The notes below the pieces were generated by a model, which was not told where the DNA came from, searched no databases, and worked only from the letters and a program-made list of their open reading frames with translations. Of a DNA stretch of 8,323 nucleotides, positions 5,979-8,323 are shown in pieces (within the stretch, counting starts at the first letter, position 1; each line of letters starts with the position of its first letter). The stretch is from assembly GCA_003162255.1 (NCBI GenBank), contig PMMJ01000464.1:525-8847 (forward strand), given 5' to 3'. A program made the position numbers and the translations under genes. This DNA is from Acidobacteriaceae bacterium. Its GTDB lineage: Bacteria > Acidobacteriota > Terriglobia > Terriglobales > Acidobacteriaceae.

Positions 5979-7901
5979 ATGGTGCTTCTTCAGCACAAAC
6001 TGAACGTCAGGTTGTCGCAGCGCCAGATTCTGACGCCGGGTCTCGTGCAAATGGTATCGGTGCTCGCGCTCAACAAGCTCGAGCTCAAGGACATGATCAA
6101 TGCCGAGATGGTCGAGAACCCTGTGCTCGAAGAGCTGGAAGATGCCGTCCCCCTGCTCGACGATGTCGGACGCCAAGAGGAAGAACGCGACCGTCTAGCC
6201 GCCAAGGTCGCCACCCCGGAAGAAGGTCCTGCGACCCTCGCGGATGAAAAAAAGGATCCGTTCGAGGAGATCGATTTTGGCTCATTCTTCCAGGATTATC
6301 TCGATCCCGGCTATCGCAGCTCGGGAGAAATGGAAGAGATCGAGAAGCCTTCGTTCGAGAACTTCCTGTCGAAGCCGGGGAACTTGAGCGATCACCTACT
6401 CTGGCAACTGGGCTCGATTTCGGTGCGACCGCCGGTGCACCGGGCCGCGGAGCTGATCATTGGGAACCTGAACGAAGAAGGTTATTTGATTGCCAGCGAC
6501 GAAGAACTGCTGGGGATCGCTCCGGTGGCGCCTCCCGAGGCCGATGTGGAAGTCGCCGCCAAGATCGTTGGCGAAGCCGAGGCGCTCGGGCTGGCTGTCG
6601 ATGGCGCGCAAGAGGCTTCCGACTCCGAAGGTTCAGACCACGACCTTTCTGGCCTGGAAGCTTCTGTTCACGCGCCAGAGGACCACGCCGGGGCAAACTT
6701 CGGTTTTGCGCAGTTGGCGGAGGAAGTCGCCGGATCTGAGTTGTGTGATGACGGGGCCCTGCCCCGCCACCACACGAGTGCTGCGCAGGACGTAACGCCG
6801 GATATTCACCATGGCATGGCAACGGAGGCTGCGCTGCCCGCCGCGCGGAGCCACGGAACCGACGCCACCGGAGCGCCGTCCAACGGAACCGCGGCCACGG
6901 CAGCAGCGGCGGCGCCAGCCCGGATTGCGCCCGAAAACTTCACGGTCGCCGACCTGCACGAAGCTCTGGAGGTGGTGCGCCAGTTCGATCCGCCGGGTAT
7001 CGCCTGTCGCGACCTGCGCGAATGCCTGCTCTATCAACTGCGCTACCATCTCGGGCAATTGCATTTGCACAGCAACGGCAGCGCCCTGACCGAGCAAGTG
7101 GTGAAGGACGCGATTGCGGTCGTCGACCAGCATTTGAAGGCAGTGACGCTAAAGCAGTTCAAGGAGATTGGGCGCGCCATCGGGCGTCCAGTCGAAGCGG
7201 TGCAGGCGGCGCTCGACTACGTCCGCACACTCGATCCCCGGCCCGGCTTGCGCTACAACAAAGTTCCAGCCCGATTGATTGAGCCCGATGTCGCGTTCGT
7301 GAAGCATGGCGACGAGTGGCTGGTCATCATGAATGACGAGGACATGCCGCAGTTGCGCTTGAATCCCGCCTACAAGCGCCTGCTGACCCGCGACGGCAAT
7401 GACCGCGACACGCGCAACTACGTCAAAGACCGCTACAAGTCCGCCATCCAGCTCATCAAGAACATCGAACAGCGCAAGCAGACGATCACCAAGGTTTGCT
7501 ACTCGATCGTGGCACGCCAGCAGGATTTTCTCGAACGCGGAATCGATCAGCTCAAGCCGATGATGATCAAGGAAGTCGCCGAAGAGATCGGCGTGCATCC
7601 TTCCACCGTCAGCCGCGCCGTCGCCAATAAGTACGTCCACACCCAGCAGGGCGTATTCGAATTGCGGTATTTCTTTTCGGAGAGTGTGCAAGGCCCCGAG
7701 GGCGGCGGCACTTCGCTCCTGATTTTGAAACGCCGCGTCAAGAAGCTGATCGAAGATGAAGATCCCAGCCGTCCGCTGACGGACGAACAAATCACCCGCA
7801 TTCTGCAATCGCAAGGCATTCAGGTAACGCGCCGAACGGTCGCGAAATATCGGGAGGATATGAAGATTCCCAGCACGCATCAAAGAAGAGTGAAAAAGTG
7901 A
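5979..7901 (+). CDS. rpoN: RNA polymerase sigma-54 factor RpoN, enlarged
   Basis: Sigma-54 directs RNA polymerase to -24/-12 promoters and needs an AAA+ activator to open them. All hallmark regions are present. Region I is at residues 5-52 ('HKLNVRLSQRQILTPGLVQM' to 'ENPVLEELED'), followed by an acidic region II to about 125. The core-binding domain starts near 'NLSDHLLWQLGSI' and includes 'NLNEEGYL' (163-170) and 'FDPPGIACRDLRECLLYQL'. A helix-turn-helix lies at about 528-558 ('MMIKEVAEEIGVHPSTVSRA'), and the RpoN box RRTVAKYRE at 618-626. At 640 residues it is far above the usual 450-500, because of an insertion of about 150 residues at 171-322. Start: ATG at 5979 leaves only two bases after GGAG (5973-5976); the in-frame GTG at 5982, with five, is a reasonable alternative. 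The gene is followed by a stem-loop and then hpf, the classical neighbour. Confidence 0.95.
   Translation: MVLLQHKLNVRLSQRQILTPGLVQMVSVLALNKLELKDMINAEMVENPVLEELEDAVPLLDDVGRQEEERDRLAAKVATPEEGPATLADEKKDPFEEIDFGSFFQDYLDPGYRSSGEMEEIEKPSFENFLSKPGNLSDHLLWQLGSISVRPPVHRAAELIIGNLNEEGYLIASDEELLGIAPVAPPEADVEVAAKIVGEAEALGLAVDGAQEASDSEGSDHDLSGLEASVHAPEDHAGANFGFAQLAEEVAGSELCDDGALPRHHTSAAQDVTPDIHHGMATEAALPAARSHGTDATGAPSNGTAATAAAAAPARIAPENFTVADLHEALEVVRQFDPPGIACRDLRECLLYQLRYHLGQLHLHSNGSALTEQVVKDAIAVVDQHLKAVTLKQFKEIGRAIGRPVEAVQAALDYVRTLDPRPGLRYNKVPARLIEPDVAFVKHGDEWLVIMNDEDMPQLRLNPAYKRLLTRDGNDRDTRNYVKDRYKSAIQLIKNIEQRKQTITKVCYSIVARQQDFLERGIDQLKPMMIKEVAEEIGVHPSTVSRAVANKYVHTQQGVFELRYFFSESVQGPEGGGTSLLILKRRVKKLIEDEDPSRPLTDEQITRILQSQGIQVTRRTVAKYREDMKIPSTHQRRVKK
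6489..6944 (+). other. Low-complexity insertion within the RpoN core-binding domain
   Basis: This is the part of rpoN encoding about residues 171-322. In ordinary sigma-54 proteins the 'GYL' strand and the 'aL..vq.lDPpGi' helix are joined by a few tens of residues at most. Here the intervening stretch first has acidic and Ala-rich character ('EADVEVAAKIVGEAEALGL', 'EASDSEGSDHDLSGLEA'), then His-containing patches ('RHHTSA', 'DIHHGM'), and ends in a Gly/Thr/Ala/Pro run with five consecutive alanines. It is in frame, has no stop, and the domain resumes normally afterwards, so it is probably a disordered loop rather than a broken gene. Confidence 0.8.
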
Positions 7902-7986
7902 AGTCAGAAGTAAGAAGTCACAATGAAGAAGTGTTGGCACGAATCGGTCTTACTTCTTCATTTTAACTTCTGACTTCTGATTTTTT
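7900..7986 (+). terminator. Long two-part stem-loop with T run after rpoN
   Basis: The outer stem pairs GAAGTCAGAAGT (7900-7911) perfectly with ACTTCTGACTTC (7966-7977). The inner stem pairs AATGAAGAAGT (7922-7932) perfectly with ACTTCTTCATT (7952-7962), leaving a 19-base apical loop. Six T residues follow at 7981-7986, and a run of five A at 7893-7897 precedes the stem, so it could terminate in both directions. The stem starts inside the rpoN stop codon (TGA at 7899-7901). It is AT-rich and long for an intrinsic terminator, and may instead be a dispersed intergenic repeat that acts as a terminator or message-stability element between rpoN and hpf. Confidence 0.6.
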
Positions 7987-8018
7987 GCATCTCGACTCCG
8001 ACCTCACTGGAGAGTGCA

Positions 8019-8323
8019 ATGAACGTGGAATATACCGCGAGAAAATACAAAATTACTCCCGCCATCCGCAAAGAAGTTGAAACCGGCCTCGACAAACTCC
8101 GCAAGATTCTGGGCGACCGATTCGAGACCAAGGTAATTCTGGCCGTCGAAAAGCGCCAACATAAAGCCGAAATCACCATCGACCCGCCCAACGGTCCGAT
8201 TGTGGGATTGGCCCAGACCGACGACATGCTCTCGGCGGTCAATGAAGCGCTCGACCACCTGCAGAAGCAGGCGCTCAAACATAAGACGAAGTGGCTGAGC
8301 AAAAAGCGCAAGGCGGTCAAGAA
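8019..8323 (+). CDS. hpf: Ribosome hibernation promoting factor (HPF/RaiA family), 3' end outside window
   Basis: The open frame from ATG 8019 runs off the window edge after 101 complete codons. The Shine-Dalgarno GGAG (8009-8012) lies six bases before the start. The protein begins 'MNVEYTARKYKITPAIRKEVETGLDKLRKIL', typical of the beta-alpha fold of HPF/RaiA proteins, and later has 'KAEITI', 'DDMLSAVNEALDHLQKQALKHKTKW', which matches the family's conserved D-x-x-x-A-[IV]-x-x-A-x-D-x-L-x-x-Q pattern, and a very basic end ('SKKRKAVK'). These proteins bind the decoding centre of the 30S subunit in starved or stationary cells and block translation or promote inactive 100S dimers. Whether it is the short form (about 95-120 residues) or the long form with a C-terminal dimerisation domain cannot be told, because the gene is cut. 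Its place right after rpoN is the classical order, which strengthens the call. Confidence 0.88.
   Translation, partial: MNVEYTARKYKITPAIRKEVETGLDKLRKILGDRFETKVILAVEKRQHKAEITIDPPNGPIVGLAQTDDMLSAVNEALDHLQKQALKHKTKWLSKKRKAVK

Noticed and set aside
7935..7941. TGGCACG as a second sigma-54 promoter before hpf (also 2480 and 7510)
   Set aside because: No GC occurs 10 bases after the GG at any of these three sites, so the -12 half is missing.

Overview
The window reads as a chromosomal stretch of a Gram-negative, moderately GC-rich bacterium. The layout and protein style point to an acidobacterium: an LptC-type protein fused to a long OstA/LptA-like repeat region, then lptB, an oversized rpoN and hpf, with short-period AACTGATAGCTG-type and AAGTCAGAAGT-type repeats in the gaps. 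This assignment is inference from architecture; no rRNA or other taxonomic marker is present. Every gene I can support lies on the + strand.

Layout. Positions 1-449 hold the 3' end of recJ (single-strand DNA exonuclease). A near-consensus sigma-70 promoter (514-542) sits so close to the next ATG that the transcript should be leaderless; it drives a zinc-ribbon plus RDD membrane protein (551-1171). A 169-base gap with nothing convincing in it precedes a secreted beta-propeller protein of unknown substrate (1341-2534). Next comes the lipopolysaccharide (LPS) transport and sigma-54 block: a 804-residue LptC/LptA-like protein (2607-5021), lptB starting on the very next base (5022-5750), a 228-base repeat-bearing gap, rpoN (5979-7901), a strong stem-loop with a T run (7900-7986), and the first 101 codons of a ribosome hibernation factor (hpf/raiA, from 8019) cut by the window edge.

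How the genes fit together. LptB is the ATPase of the LPS exporter. The large fused protein would supply the inner-membrane-anchored and periplasmic bridge parts that are separate LptC and LptA proteins in Proteobacteria. The order lptC-lptA-lptB-rpoN-hpf is the classical proteobacterial one, here with lptC and lptA merged. The recJ, RDD and beta-propeller genes have no evident functional link to this block.

Most notable points: a sigma-54 type -24/-12 match laid over the lptCA stop and lptB start, upstream of the gene for sigma-54 itself; an insertion of about 150 residues in the core-binding domain of RpoN; a likely leaderless promoter; an apparent 41-residue insertion in the RecJ C-terminal domain; and two families of combined tandem and inverted repeats on either side of rpoN. 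I saw no clear evidence of an entirely new multi-gene system.
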